The notes beneath the pieces were generated by a model that was not told the DNA's origin, made no database searches, and was given only the letters and a program-made list of their open reading frames with translations. From NCBI RefSeq assembly GCF_016860525.1, contig NZ_BNEA01000001.1, positions 682,001 through 746,000 of the forward strand: DNA of 64,000 bases. Reading direction: 5' to 3'. The DNA is from Streptomyces rubradiris. GTDB lineage: Bacteria; Actinomycetota; Actinomycetes; Streptomycetales; Streptomycetaceae. Shown piece after piece: positions 19,027 to 29,420 of the stretch (position 1 is its first letter; every line of letters starts with the position of its first letter). The translations under genes were made by a program, and so were the position numbers.

Positions 19027-19046
19027 ATACTTCGTCAACGAGGTAT
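19027..19046. promoter_or_regulatory. Inverted repeat between the hydrolase and PadR genes, candidate operator
   Basis: ATACTTCGT and ACGAGGTAT form an inverted repeat (8 of 9 pairs, 2-nt spacer) in the AT-richest part of the 105-bp divergent promoter region. Its place makes it the best candidate site for the PadR-like regulator. Binding is inferred. Confidence 0.5.
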
Positions 19047-19098
19047 GCCGTCAAGGTCGTACTGGAAGGGCGATATACCACTGCGGGAGAATGCGGGC

Positions 19099-19632
19099 AT
19101 GCTCGAACTCGCCATCCTGGGATTCCTGTACGACGCGCCGCTGCACGGATATGTCCTGCGCCGACACATCGCCGCGCTCACCGGTCATGTGCGCCCGGTC
19201 GCGGAGAGCACGTTGTACCCGGCGATCAAACGGCTGGAGAAGGCGGGCCTGCTGGTACGGGCCACCGAGCCCGGTGCCGTCGCGGCGCCGCGCCATGTGC
19301 TGACGCTGACCGAGCAGGGCGGGCGCGAGCTGATGCGCCGGCTCGCCGAGCCCGCCCAGCGGGAGATCACCGACGAGAACCACTGGTTCACGCTGCTGGC
19401 GTTCCTGCGGCACTTGGCGGACCCCGCCGCGCAGGCGGCCGTGCTGCGACGCCGGCTGGCCTTCCTGGAGGAGCCGGCGAGCTTCTTCTACGACGGCGAC
19501 CGGCCGCTGAGCGCCGAGGAACTGGACGACCCCTTCCGGCGGGGCGTCCTCACCATCGCGCGTGCCACGAGCCGGGCGGAACTGGCCTGGCTGCGGGACA
19601 CCCTCGCATCACTCGACGGGGTCGGCCGCTGA
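19099..19632 (+). CDS. PadR family transcriptional regulator
   Basis: The 177-residue product starts with the PadR winged helix-turn-helix (LELAILGFL, then HGYVLRRHI, and AESTLYPAIKRLEKAGLL) across residues 1-75, and ends with the helical dimerisation domain of the longer PadR (Vir-like) subfamily. PadR repressors commonly control a divergent gene and themselves and answer to small hydrophobic or phenolic ligands; here the target is probably the adjacent hydrolase. Its 3' end overlaps the convergent MpaB-like gene by 24 bp. Confidence 0.87.
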   Translation: MLELAILGFLYDAPLHGYVLRRHIAALTGHVRPVAESTLYPAIKRLEKAGLLVRATEPGAVAAPRHVLTLTEQGGRELMRRLAEPAQREITDENHWFTLLAFLRHLADPAAQAAVLRRRLAFLEEPASFFYDGDRPLSAEELDDPFRRGVLTIARATSRAELAWLRDTLASLDGVGR

Positions 19633-20514
19633 CGTGTCCCGGTGCCGCACCGGGCAGCCGCGCAGCCCGGGAACCGGACGGGTTCCCAGGTCGGCCACGC
19701 GGTAGCCGTCGGGGTAGCCCTTGATCTCCCAGTTCTGACGCGCGAAGTGCGGGCTGCGGCGCGGTGGCAGGAGCCGGACCAGCCGACCGCGCGTCCATAC
19801 GGCCCGGCGCACCAGCGCGGTGGCCGCCGCGCCGGGTTTCGGATAGTGGAAGGCGCGCAGCAGCGGCTCGTCGAGCAGGGCGAGTGTCACCGTGCGCAGC
19901 AGCGGGGCCAGGGGGCGGGGGTACCAGGAGACCATCAGGGCGAGCGTGGCGTCGGAGACCCGCCGGGCCTCCTCGTCCCAGCCGAAGTGGGCCTCTTCGT
20001 AGGAGTCGAGAAGGGCTTCGAACTCGTCGTAGGTCCGGGGGATGTCCGGGATGCCCATGTGCCGGCCGAGGGTGCGATAGTACTCGGTGGTGGCGATGAT
20101 CTCGTGGCGGGACAACCGTCGCCAGCCGTAGGTGTCGATCCAGCGCCTGGGCACCACCACGAAGGTGCTCAGTACATACCGCATGTCGTCGTCGCTGATG
20201 TCGTAACTGCGGTGCATCTGGTTGATGCGGCGGATCGCCGTACGCCCCTGCTCCGCGGTGAAGCCGTGCTCCAGGACGGCGTCGAGGAGGAGCGACGTGT
20301 CGTCGTACCGCTTCTGCGTGCGCTCGGTCAGCTCCGCCGTCCGCGCGAGCAGCCGGCCGATGCTCGGTACCGCGTAGGTGCGGTACAGGGCCAGTTCCAG
20401 GGCGCGCGTGTAGTCCCAGGGGAACTCCAGGGAGACGCTGATCCGGTAGATCTCCGGCGCGTCCGCCACCGGGTCCAGCCGACGGATCCGCTCCAGATGT
20501 TCGAACCGCTTCAC
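19609..20514 (-). CDS. MpaB-like oxygenase (DUF2236)
   Basis: This 301-residue protein matches the DUF2236/MpaB family, which includes latex-clearing (Lcp-like) haem oxygenases and the fungal MpaB. Family features are the SLEFPWDYTRALELALYRTY start, the MHRSYDISDDDMRYVLSTFVV block, and RHEIIATTEYYRTLGRHMGI, which hold the His/Asp/Arg residues that line the haem pocket in Lcp. There is no signal peptide, so it is cytoplasmic. GTG 20514 is preceded by AAGGGG. Its last 24 bp overlap the convergent PadR gene. The substrate is unknown. Confidence 0.8.
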   Translation of the reverse strand: MKRFEHLERIRRLDPVADAPEIYRISVSLEFPWDYTRALELALYRTYAVPSIGRLLARTAELTERTQKRYDDTSLLLDAVLEHGFTAEQGRTAIRRINQMHRSYDISDDDMRYVLSTFVVVPRRWIDTYGWRRLSRHEIIATTEYYRTLGRHMGIPDIPRTYDEFEALLDSYEEAHFGWDEEARRVSDATLALMVSWYPRPLAPLLRTVTLALLDEPLLRAFHYPKPGAAATALVRRAVWTRGRLVRLLPPRRSPHFARQNWEIKGYPDGYRVADLGTRPVPGLRGCPVRHRDTSAADPVE

Positions 20515-20553
20515 CGTGTCGTCCCCTTCTGCCACCGGAACTCCAACTCTACG

Positions 20554-20832
20554 TTGCGGACCGGCAGATGGGCGATCAGCACTGACTGGTTCGGGGAGAG
20601 GGTGGTCCAGGTGTTCGACGCGATCCGCGGGTACGCCGGCAGGTTCCGTGCCCCCTCGCAGGCGCGGGCCGGCGTCCGGGAAAAGGGCGCGCACGACTTG
20701 TTCGAGGCGGCGGCCGTCTATGCGGCCGCTCGGGCGGAGGGTGACGAGGACCGGATCGAGGAGGCGGCGGCGTGGGTGTCACCGGAGGCGCTGTCCTTCG
20801 GGGTGAGCGAGCCGGCCTACCGGGCGGTCATG
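20554..20832 (+). pseudogene. Fragment of an unidentified gene abutting a transposase remnant
   Basis: From about 20554 to 20832 the plus strand has a frame with strong Streptomyces codon bias encoding a helical peptide (DWFGERVVQVFDAIRGYAG, later FEAAAVYAAARAEGDEDR, ending EPAYRAVMA). No ATG or GTG start is present (only a TTG at 20554). The coding character stops exactly where the antisense transposase remnant begins, so the gene is cut. I do not recognise the family. Confidence 0.4.
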
Positions 20833-21534
20833 GCACCGACCTGGTCGGGGAACTCGCTGCCAGTCCCCGGTAACCCTCGTCGGCCTCGGCTTTCACGCTG
20901 GGCTGCAGGCGGAACTGCCCGGCGATGCCCTCGGTGCGCACACAGGTCTGGTCGTGCATCCGGCCGGGACGCATCGCGCCGGACCACAGGGGGCGGGCCT
21001 GGTGATCACTGATCTTGGTGGCCTTGGTGGCGTTCTGCCTGCGCTTGCCGGAGACGAAGGCCCGCCTGCCGAGCCTGTGGGCCCTGGAGCGCCGGACTTT
21101 GGTCCCGGTGCCGTCATGCGCAGGGTGAAGTTCTCGGCGGCGGCGTAGGCGAAAGCGTCCTCCAGGATGTGCAGTAGCGGGCCGGACCGGTCGGGGGTGG
21201 CGAATCCCCGCTCCGCCAGGAGCGGGCGGATTTCGCTGGTGGCGCGGCCGAGAGTGGAGGAGCCCTCCTCGTACACCACGCCGGGGGCCTCGTGGGTGAG
21301 GACGGTGCGCAGGTGAACCAGGGTGGCCAGCAGCCGGTCGGCGAGGACCAGTTCGTACTTCGGCCCGGCCCCGGCCTGCCGTCGGCGGGCGCCCCGGCGC
21401 CGCTCGTGCCGCGCGGACGCGCAGCGCGCTTCCCAGCGTGGCGCGAGTTCTTCGATCAACTCGCCGAGGTGTGGGCGCGGGACGCCACAGAAGGCAGGAG
21501 GGGCCACGCCCGCGCGGGCCTGCTTGATCTTCAC
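20828..21534 (-). pseudogene. Decayed, truncated IS5-type transposase
   Basis: The minus strand encodes a transposase remnant of the Streptomyces type with an N-terminal helix-turn-helix and a DDE domain (PRPHLGELIEEL at the start, HRLGRRAFVSGKRRQN and MRPGRMHDQT later, DEGYRGLA at the end). The frame is broken near 21115, where a missing base separates FTLRM from the expected DGT, and again near 20845. The C-terminal third, with the last catalytic Glu, is missing. It is therefore inactive. No terminal inverted repeats were recognised. Confidence 0.7.
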
Positions 21535-21587
21535 GGATCAAGAACCCGCCTGGCCATCGTCATGTCACGGCCTGCCCGGGAGGCTGG

Positions 21588-22130
21588 TCAGACCCGGTCC
21601 AGGGGTCGGTGCGGACCGCTGGGAAGTTCCACGTCGATCGTGTCGCCAGGGCGCACCACGCCGCCTTCCCTCACGATGCTCATGATTCCGGCTTTGCGCA
21701 CGATGTTCCCCGCCTCGTCGCGGCCGACGACCTGCTTCAGCAGCCCCTCCTGGAAGTTGTCGATCTGCCGGCAGGGATTGCGGAGGCCGGTGACTTCCAG
21801 GACCGCGGAGTCGCCGACGCGCAGCAATGTGCCGACCGGCAGACCGAGCAGATCGATGCCGCGCGTGGTGATGTTCTCGCCGAGTTCGCCGGGCGCCACC
21901 TTGAACCCTTCTTCGCCGACCTCGGCGAAGAGCTCTTCATGAATGAGGTGGACCTGGCGCAGATTCGGCTGAGTGGGATCCTGCGCGACGCGCGAGCGGT
22001 GCTTGACCGTCACACCAGCGTGAACGTCCCCCTCCACACCAAGCCCAGCCAGCAATCTGATGCTGTCCCGGTTCGGCTTGGTGAACGAATACTCCCCGTT
22101 GCTGCTGACCGCCGTCACTCTCCCGCTCAT
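21588..22130 (-). CDS. MOSC domain protein
   Basis: This 180-residue protein is a standalone MOSC (molybdenum cofactor sulfurase C-terminal) domain. It has VEGDVHAG near residue 33, the GELGENITTRGIDL block and the conserved cysteine in NPCRQID (Cys120), which binds sulfur in this family. MOSC proteins carry sulfur to, or bind, the molybdenum cofactor; small ones may handle thiol or hydroxylamine compounds. It is divergent from an uncharacterised gene, and no molybdenum enzyme lies nearby. Confidence 0.87.
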   Translation of the reverse strand: MSGRVTAVSSNGEYSFTKPNRDSIRLLAGLGVEGDVHAGVTVKHRSRVAQDPTQPNLRQVHLIHEELFAEVGEEGFKVAPGELGENITTRGIDLLGLPVGTLLRVGDSAVLEVTGLRNPCRQIDNFQEGLLKQVVGRDEAGNIVRKAGIMSIVREGGVVRPGDTIDVELPSGPHRPLDRV

Positions 22131-22372
22131 ACCTCGGAACCCCCTCGTCGGTAACCGTGATCAGCCACGAGCCTAGCCCTCGCCCCCTCAAGGCACAGCA
22201 TCCACGATCAATCGCGGGTGGGGTCGTAAGCGGAACTCTCGCCTCCCGGTGTGATCATTTCGTCCCTTTCCGGCTGGAAACCCGCAGCTCCGCGTGGTGC
22301 CCGGAGCCGTGACAACCGGCTTGCGCTCGCACTAGGGTGCGCGCCGACGGACCAACCACTGGGGAGGCAGGG

Positions 22373-23215
22373 ATGGCCGGGACGGACGATATGGCCGTCG
22401 CCGCCGCGGACGACGCGCTGTATGTGCTGACGGCGGTGCTGCTGACGCCGGCGCAGTTCCCGAGCGTGCTGGGCGACGACTACCCGGCGGCGTGCGCGGT
22501 GCTGGGCCTGCCGCCGCTCGCCGACGGGTACGGCCTGGTGCTGGGCCAGGACGAGGACGGCGCTCGCTGGACGGTCGTCATCGACGACGTCGCGCTGGTC
22601 GCCGTGGCCATCGCGTCCTGGGACTGCGGCATGGAATACGAGCTGTCGCCGGACGAAGGCTCGGTCGTGACCGCCCTGCCGGGCTGGCCCCTGGCCGTCG
22701 CCGTCGCCGCGCCCGGGGTTCCCGCGCCGCACGATCCCCCCGCCGAGAGAGCGGGCCGGCCGGCGCTGAGCCCGCCGGACACCGGCTCCTGGGGGCCCGC
22801 CCAACGCCGTCTGGGCGCCGACGAGATCGCGCTGCAATGGGCCGCTTGGCGGGGGCAGATCGACGACGCCGACTTCCGTGCGCCCGGCCCACCGACCAAG
22901 GACGCGTCATCCGCCCGGGACGGCGAGGAGGGCCCCGCGCGCGGCGGCCACGCGGGGGTCCGCCGGGTGCTCGCGGAAGCGCGTGCCTACGTCGATTCCC
23001 CACCGCCGCTCGGACGCGTGCGGTCGTCCTTCGCCCCGGGTGACGCCCGTACGCTGCGTGCGGACGGCCCCGGCTGGTCGCTCGTGGCCCGCACCGACGA
23101 CATCGCGTTCGTCCTGCTCGATGACGAGCCCGGCGAGGTCCATCCGGTGGGCCGGGGCCCCGAACTGCCGGGCCTGCTGGCAGCTCTCGACAAGTTGGCC
23201 GTACGTCCGCTGTGA
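22373..23215 (+). CDS. Uncharacterised protein
   Basis: This 280-residue soluble protein is not in a family I recognise. ATG 22373 has GGGAGG upstream at a good distance. Residues 1-110 are Ala/Val-rich with regular strands (WTVVIDDVALVAVAIASWDCG), the middle about 120-205 is Pro/Gly/Arg-rich and likely disordered, and the end holds another strand-rich segment (WSLVARTDDIAFVLLDDEPG). The two strand-rich segments may be repeats of one fold. Codon use is typical of the chromosome. A small membrane-protein gene converges on it. Confidence 0.6.
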   Translation: MAGTDDMAVAAADDALYVLTAVLLTPAQFPSVLGDDYPAACAVLGLPPLADGYGLVLGQDEDGARWTVVIDDVALVAVAIASWDCGMEYELSPDEGSVVTALPGWPLAVAVAAPGVPAPHDPPAERAGRPALSPPDTGSWGPAQRRLGADEIALQWAAWRGQIDDADFRAPGPPTKDASSARDGEEGPARGGHAGVRRVLAEARAYVDSPPPLGRVRSSFAPGDARTLRADGPGWSLVARTDDIAFVLLDDEPGEVHPVGRGPELPGLLAALDKLAVRPL

Positions 23216-23344
23216 GGCTCGGCAGCCGTACGCCACCCGCCGGTCCCGGCAGTACCCGCCCCCGCACGCCGGCGCGGTCCCCTGTGGACCCGGCCGACCG
23301 CTACGGTCACCTCGCCCGCCGACCGCCTGTCGCGCGCCGCCACC

Positions 23345-23527
23345 TCAGCGGCCGAGTTCCTTACGGGCCACCCGGCGGACCCTGCGCCGCTGCGAGGGGT
23401 CCAGGGCGAGGTATGCCACCACCGGCACTCCGACCACGATCAGGAACGCCACCCACCAGGGCAGCCATATCAGCAGGATCAGCCCGACCGCCACGCCCCC
23501 TACGGCGATCTTCGCGTTCTTGGACAT
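23345..23527 (-). CDS. Small membrane protein
   Basis: This 60-residue protein has two closely spaced hydrophobic segments (about 8-24 and 25-43) and a basic C-terminus rich in Arg. It starts at ATG 23527 with a near-perfect SD, AAGGAGG, 7 nt upstream, which is the main support that it is real. The function is unknown. Confidence 0.65.
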   Translation of the reverse strand: MSKNAKIAVGGVAVGLILLIWLPWWVAFLIVVGVPVVAYLALDPSQRRRVRRVARKELGR

Positions 23528-23815
23528 GAGCGTCGCCTCCTTCGCGGCCGCTGCCGCACTCTGCTCTGGAAAACGACATCCCGCTCCCGGCAGTTCCGGC
23601 CCCGGACCCTGACTCATCCCTGAGACACGCCCCTGATGGCTCTCCGGGGAACCGGTCAGGGGCAGGCCCTCACCCGGCCGGCGTTCCCGATCAGCGGAAG
23701 TCGCCGGGCCGTTCCGACGAGTTGCGGACGTCGGCCGTTCACCCGCCCGTCGTGCGGTGTTCCTCCAGGAGCCCAATCGTGGCCGCCGTCAACGATCTTG
23801 CTCCCAGGAGGCCCG

Positions 23816-25153
23816 ATGTCCCCGACCGCCGCACGTCGCCGCGTTCACCGTCCCGTCGCCACGGGCCTGCCCCTGGCCTTGGCCGCCGTCCTCGTGGCTA
23901 CGGGAACGGCCACGGCGGCGCCGGCCAAGGAGGCCCGTGTCGTGCACACGGCGACGCTCGGTGAGATCCCGCTCGGCGCGTTCAGCAACGCGCTGCTGCC
24001 GGGAAGTGTGGCCGACGACCACGGGGTGCGGCTCGGCGGCATCGGCAGCGACATCTACCCGGCGGGCCGCAAGGGCGAGTACTGGACGGTGACCGACCGC
24101 GGGCCCAACGGCCAGATCAAGGTGGACGGCAAGAAGCGCCGTACCTTCCCGGTGCCGGGCTTCGACCCCGCGATCGTGAGAATCCGGGTCTCCAAGGACA
24201 CCGTCGAGGTCATCGACGCGATACCGCTCACCACCTCCTCGGGGAAGGCCGTCACCGGGCTGCCCGACCAGCGGGGCCGGGACGAGGCGCCGTACACCTA
24301 CGACGCGAGGACGCCGCTTCCCTACCATCCGAACGGCCTGGACACCGAGGGCATCGTACGAGCCGGGGACGGCACCTTCTGGCTCGTGGACGAGTACGGG
24401 CCGTCCCTCGTGCACGTCTCCGCGCGCGGCAGGGTGCTCGCCCGCTATGTGCCCGAGGGGCTGGCCCTGACCGGTACGGACTACCCGGTGGTGGAGGCGC
24501 TGCCGTCGGTCCTGCTGCACCGCAAGACCAACCGGGGGTTCGAGGGGCTGGCGCAACTGCCCGGCGGTGACCTCGTGGTGGCCCTGCAGAGCCCGCTCCC
24601 CCTGCCGGACGCGGGCGCCGGCGACGCCTCGCGCACCACCCGCCTGCTGCGTTTCTCCCCGCGCGAGAAGGCCGTCACGGCCGAGTACGCCTACCGTTTC
24701 GACCCGGTCGGCGTGGTCGACACGGGCGAGGACGACACCTCGGAGCTGAAGATCTCGTCGGTGGTGGCGGTCGGCCGCGACCGGCTGCTCGTCGAGGAAC
24801 GCACGGACAAGTCGGCCCGGCTGCAGTTGGTCAGGCTGGGGCGCGGGGCGGACATCCTGGGTGGCCCGTGGGACGACGACACCACGTCCCCGACGCTGGA
24901 GCAGCTGGACGAGCCGGCGTCCGCGGGCGTACCGGTGCTGTCGAAGCGGCTGGTGGTGGACCTGGGCACGATCGCCGGGGTTCCCGGGAAGATCGAGGGC
25001 ATCGCGCGCGTGGATGACGACACGCTCGCACTCGTCAACGACAACGACTTCGGGATGACGGACGGGGAGGGCGCGTTCGACGCCCGGGGCCGTCTGGTCG
25101 ACAGCGGTGTGAAGACGACGGTGGTGTACGTCCGTCTGCCCGAGAAGCTGTGA
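23816..25153 (+). CDS. Secreted esterase-like/phytase-like beta-propeller protein
   Basis: This 445-residue exported protein has a signal peptide (about 1-35, Ala-rich cleavage site) and matches the esterase-like activity of phytase domain (PF13449 type): GGIGSDIYP, WTVTDRGPNGQ, a PNGLDTEGI block and the end FEGLAQLPGGDLVVALQSPL. Related proteins are predicted calcium-dependent phosphoesterases. The SD CAGGAGG precedes ATG 23816. Two strong hairpins after the stop isolate it from the convergent xylA. Confidence 0.82.
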   Translation: MSPTAARRRVHRPVATGLPLALAAVLVATGTATAAPAKEARVVHTATLGEIPLGAFSNALLPGSVADDHGVRLGGIGSDIYPAGRKGEYWTVTDRGPNGQIKVDGKKRRTFPVPGFDPAIVRIRVSKDTVEVIDAIPLTTSSGKAVTGLPDQRGRDEAPYTYDARTPLPYHPNGLDTEGIVRAGDGTFWLVDEYGPSLVHVSARGRVLARYVPEGLALTGTDYPVVEALPSVLLHRKTNRGFEGLAQLPGGDLVVALQSPLPLPDAGAGDASRTTRLLRFSPREKAVTAEYAYRFDPVGVVDTGEDDTSELKISSVVAVGRDRLLVEERTDKSARLQLVRLGRGADILGGPWDDDTTSPTLEQLDEPASAGVPVLSKRLVVDLGTIAGVPGKIEGIARVDDDTLALVNDNDFGMTDGEGAFDARGRLVDSGVKTTVVYVRLPEKL

Positions 25154-25155
25154 CG

Positions 25156-25193
25156 GACGCGGGCCGTCCGCGACACCGCAGACGGCCCGCGTC
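25156..25193 (+). terminator. Strong hairpin terminator after the esterase-like gene
   Basis: A perfect 13-bp stem (GACGCGGGCCGTC at 25156-25168, its complement at 25181-25193) with a 12-nt loop begins two bases after the stop. There is no U-tract, as is usual for Streptomyces terminators. Confidence 0.8.
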
Positions 25194-25197
25194 TATC

Positions 25198-25228
25198 GGC
25201 GATCGCCCCTGTGGCAGGGGCGATCGCC
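25198..25228 (-). terminator. Strong hairpin terminator downstream of xylA
   Basis: A 14-bp stem (GGCGATCGCCCCTG at 25198-25211, its complement at 25215-25228) closes on a 3-nt loop, 18 bp from the xylA stop. With the neighbouring hairpin it makes a tandem, two-way barrier between convergent genes. Confidence 0.8.
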
Positions 25229-25246
25229 GGTACGCGCGCGTGGGCG

Positions 25247-26568
<1,322 letters not shown>

Positions 26569-28014
26569 ATGTCAGCAGCCGAGGGTCCGCTCGTCGTCGG
26601 AGTGGACACGTCCACCCAGTCCACGAAGGCGCTGGTCGTCGACGCGGCGACCGGGCGGATCGTGGCCAGTGGCCAGGCACCGCACACCGTGACCAACGGG
26701 GCGGGCCGGGAGAGCGACCCGCGCCAGTGGTGGGACGCGCTGTGCGCGGCGCTGCGCCAGTGCGGTGAGGCGGCGCGCGAGGCGGCGGCGGTGTCGATCG
26801 GCGGCCAGCAGCACGGCCTGGTCACCCTGGACGGACACGGCGATCCGGTACGTCCGGCGCTGCTGTGGAACGATGTCCGCTCCGCTCCGCAGGCCCGCCG
26901 TCTCGTCGAGGAGCTGGGCGGGCCGAAGGCCTGGGCGGAGCGCACCGGCAGCGTGCCCGGCGCGTCCTTCACGGCCACCAAGTGGGCCTGGCTCGCCGAG
27001 CACGAGCCGGAGGCGGTCCGGGCGACGAAGGCCGTCCGGCTCCCCCACGACTACCTCACCGAGCGCCTGACCGGGCAGGGCACGACCGACCGCGGCGACG
27101 CCTCCGGCACCGGCTGGTGGGCATCGGGCACCGAGACGTACGACGAGGACACGCTGGCGCACATCGGCCTGGACCCGGCGCTGCTGCCCCGGGTGGCGCG
27201 GCCGGGCGAGGTGGTCGGCACCGTGCGCGACAGCCACGACCTGCCCTTTTCCAAGGGCACGCTGGTGGCCCCGGGCACCGGTGACAACGCCGCGGCGGCG
27301 CTGGGTCTCGGCCTGCGGCCCGGCACGCCGGTGCTGAGCCTCGGCACCTCCGGCACGGTCTACGCCGTCTCCGAGCACCGTCCCGCCGACCCGACCGGCA
27401 CGGTGGCGGGCTTCGCCGACGCGCGCGGGGACTGGCTGCCCCTCGCCTGCACCCTGAACTGCACGCTGGCGGTGGACCGGGTCGCGGCGCTGCTGGGCCT
27501 GGACCGGGAGGCGGTCGAACCCGGCGGCTCGGTGACCCTGCTGCCGTACCTGGACGGGGAGCGCACCCCCAACCTGCCGCACGCCTCCGGCCTGCTGCAC
27601 GGGCTGCGTCACGACACCACCGCGGGCCAACTGCTGCAGGCCGCCTACGACGGCGCGGTGCACGCGCTGCTGGCAGCCCTCGATCTGGTCCTGGACGCGG
27701 ACGCCGACCGTGACACGCCGCTCCTCCTGATCGGCGGCGGGGCCCGGGGCACCGCCTGGCAGCAGACCGTGCGCCGGCTCTCCGGGCGGCCTGTCCAGGT
27801 CCCGCAGGCCAGGGAACTCGTCGCGCTGGGCGCGGCGGCGCAGGCGGCCGGGCTGCTGACCGGCGAGGACCCGGCGGCCGTGGCCCGCCGCTGGAACACG
27901 GCCGCGGGCCCGGTGCTGGAGGCCGTGGAGAGGGACCGGCCGACGCTGGAGAGGATCACCGGGGTACTCTCCGACGCGGCCCCGCTGCTGGAGCGGCGGC
28001 CGGAAGCCGACTGA
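26569..28014 (+). CDS. xylB: Xylulokinase
   Basis: This 481-residue FGGY-family kinase phosphorylates D-xylulose to xylulose 5-phosphate, feeding the pentose phosphate pathway. It has GVDTSTQSTK at 11-20 (phosphate binding), GGQQHGLV at about 79-86 (sugar binding), the probable catalytic base Asp239 in GTGDN, and the ATP-site LGTSGT and GGGARG motifs. ATG 26569 follows GAGGGAGAG; an upstream ATG at 26497 is less likely. It is divergent from xylA and 50 bp ahead of the regulator gene. Confidence 0.95.
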   Translation: MSAAEGPLVVGVDTSTQSTKALVVDAATGRIVASGQAPHTVTNGAGRESDPRQWWDALCAALRQCGEAAREAAAVSIGGQQHGLVTLDGHGDPVRPALLWNDVRSAPQARRLVEELGGPKAWAERTGSVPGASFTATKWAWLAEHEPEAVRATKAVRLPHDYLTERLTGQGTTDRGDASGTGWWASGTETYDEDTLAHIGLDPALLPRVARPGEVVGTVRDSHDLPFSKGTLVAPGTGDNAAAALGLGLRPGTPVLSLGTSGTVYAVSEHRPADPTGTVAGFADARGDWLPLACTLNCTLAVDRVAALLGLDREAVEPGGSVTLLPYLDGERTPNLPHASGLLHGLRHDTTAGQLLQAAYDGAVHALLAALDLVLDADADRDTPLLLIGGGARGTAWQQTVRRLSGRPVQVPQARELVALGAAAQAAGLLTGEDPAAVARRWNTAAGPVLEAVERDRPTLERITGVLSDAAPLLERRPEAD

Positions 28015-28064
28015 CCAGGCCGCCCGCCCCCAGCCGGCGGCAGACACCGAGGATTGACGCAGGC

Positions 28065-29273
28065 ATGACCGCACCGCTGCACAAGGCACGCCCGCCGGGC
28101 ACCGGGCGCGCTCTGCCGGACACCCAGCAGGGCATGCGCCGGCGCAATCTCGCCCGGGTGATGCACGCCGTCAGCGCGGAGGGGTCGCTGTCGCGGGCGG
28201 CCGTCGCCTCGCGGATCGGTCTGACACGGGCGGCGGTGTCGACGCTGGTGGACGAGCTGATCCGGTGGGGACTGCTGGAGGAACTGGGCCCCGAGCGGCC
28301 CGGCCGGGTGGGCCGGCCCGGGTCGGCGCTCGCGGTGAGCGGCCGGGGCCCGGCCGGGATCGGGGCCGAGATCGGCGTCGACCACCTCGCGGTGTGCGCG
28401 GTCGACCTGCGCGGCGAGGTGCGGGCACGGGCGGTCCGGCGCGGCGGCAACCGGGGCCGGGCGCCCGAGCCGGTGATCGAGGAGCTGACAGCGCTGATCC
28501 ACCGGGTGGTCGCGGAAGCCGAGCAGGCGGAACTGTGGCCCGCCGGGCTCGCGGTCGCGGTGCCCGGGCTGGTGGCCAGGGACGGACGGACGGTCGTACG
28601 GGCCCCGAACCTCGACTGGCACGACACCGACCTCGGCGCCCTGCTGCCCGGCGGCTGGCCGCTGTCCGTGGACAACGAGGCCAACTTCGGTGCCCTGGCC
28701 GAGCTGTGGCTCGGTGCCGGTACGCCCGGTGACTTCCTGCACGTGTCGGCCGAGATCGGTATCGGTGCCGCGGTCGTCGTGGACGGTCGGTTGCTGCGCG
28801 GCAAGCGGGGATTCGCGGGCGAGCTGGGCCATGTGCCGGTACGGCCCGACGGTCCTCCCTGCCCGTGCGGCGGCCGGGGATGTCTGGAGCAGTACGCGGG
28901 TGAGGAGGCGGTGCGGCGCGCGGCCGGGCTGGAACCCCGGGAGGATCTGGTGGGCCTGCTCGCGGAGCGCGCCGGGGCGGGTGACGACGGCGTGCGGGCC
29001 GCTCTGCGGGACGCCGGTACGGCCCTCGGCATCGCCCTGACCGGGGCGGTGAACCTGCTCGATCCCGAGACGGTGGTCCTGGGCGGAGCCCTGGCGGATC
29101 TCTCGCCCTGGCTGCTGCCGGCGCTGGAGACGGAGCTGACGGGCCGTACGGCGGGCCCGGCCTGTCCGGTGACGGTGTCCCCGCTCGGTCCACAGGGCCC
29201 GCTGCTGGGCGCCGCGCACTCGGTCGTCCGCGCGGTGCTGGACGACCCGGCGGTGGTGGCGGAACGATCCTGA
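28065..29273 (+). CDS. xylR: ROK family transcriptional repressor, XylR-type
   Basis: This 402-residue protein has an N-terminal winged helix (about 28-75, SRAAVASRIGLTRAAVSTLVDELI) and a ROK sugar-binding domain with the zinc motif CxCGxxGC at 266-273 followed by LEQYAG. ROK-type XylR proteins repress xylose genes and release DNA when xylose binds. Its place directly behind xylB, with xylA divergent, supports this role; the name rests on context. Confidence 0.88.
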   Translation: MTAPLHKARPPGTGRALPDTQQGMRRRNLARVMHAVSAEGSLSRAAVASRIGLTRAAVSTLVDELIRWGLLEELGPERPGRVGRPGSALAVSGRGPAGIGAEIGVDHLAVCAVDLRGEVRARAVRRGGNRGRAPEPVIEELTALIHRVVAEAEQAELWPAGLAVAVPGLVARDGRTVVRAPNLDWHDTDLGALLPGGWPLSVDNEANFGALAELWLGAGTPGDFLHVSAEIGIGAAVVVDGRLLRGKRGFAGELGHVPVRPDGPPCPCGGRGCLEQYAGEEAVRRAAGLEPREDLVGLLAERAGAGDDGVRAALRDAGTALGIALTGAVNLLDPETVVLGGALADLSPWLLPALETELTGRTAGPACPVTVSPLGPQGPLLGAAHSVVRAVLDDPAVVAERS

Positions 29274-29420
29274 CGCCGCTCGCGGTCCGGCACCGACCAC
29301 GGTTCCCGGGTGCCGGACCGGTTGACGTGCGAGGTGGAGGGCACGGCGGCCGGGGGTGCCGCTCACCTCGTACGCGCTGACACCCGTGTCCTGCGGGCGC
29401 CGCGTATCCTGCCGCGTCGC

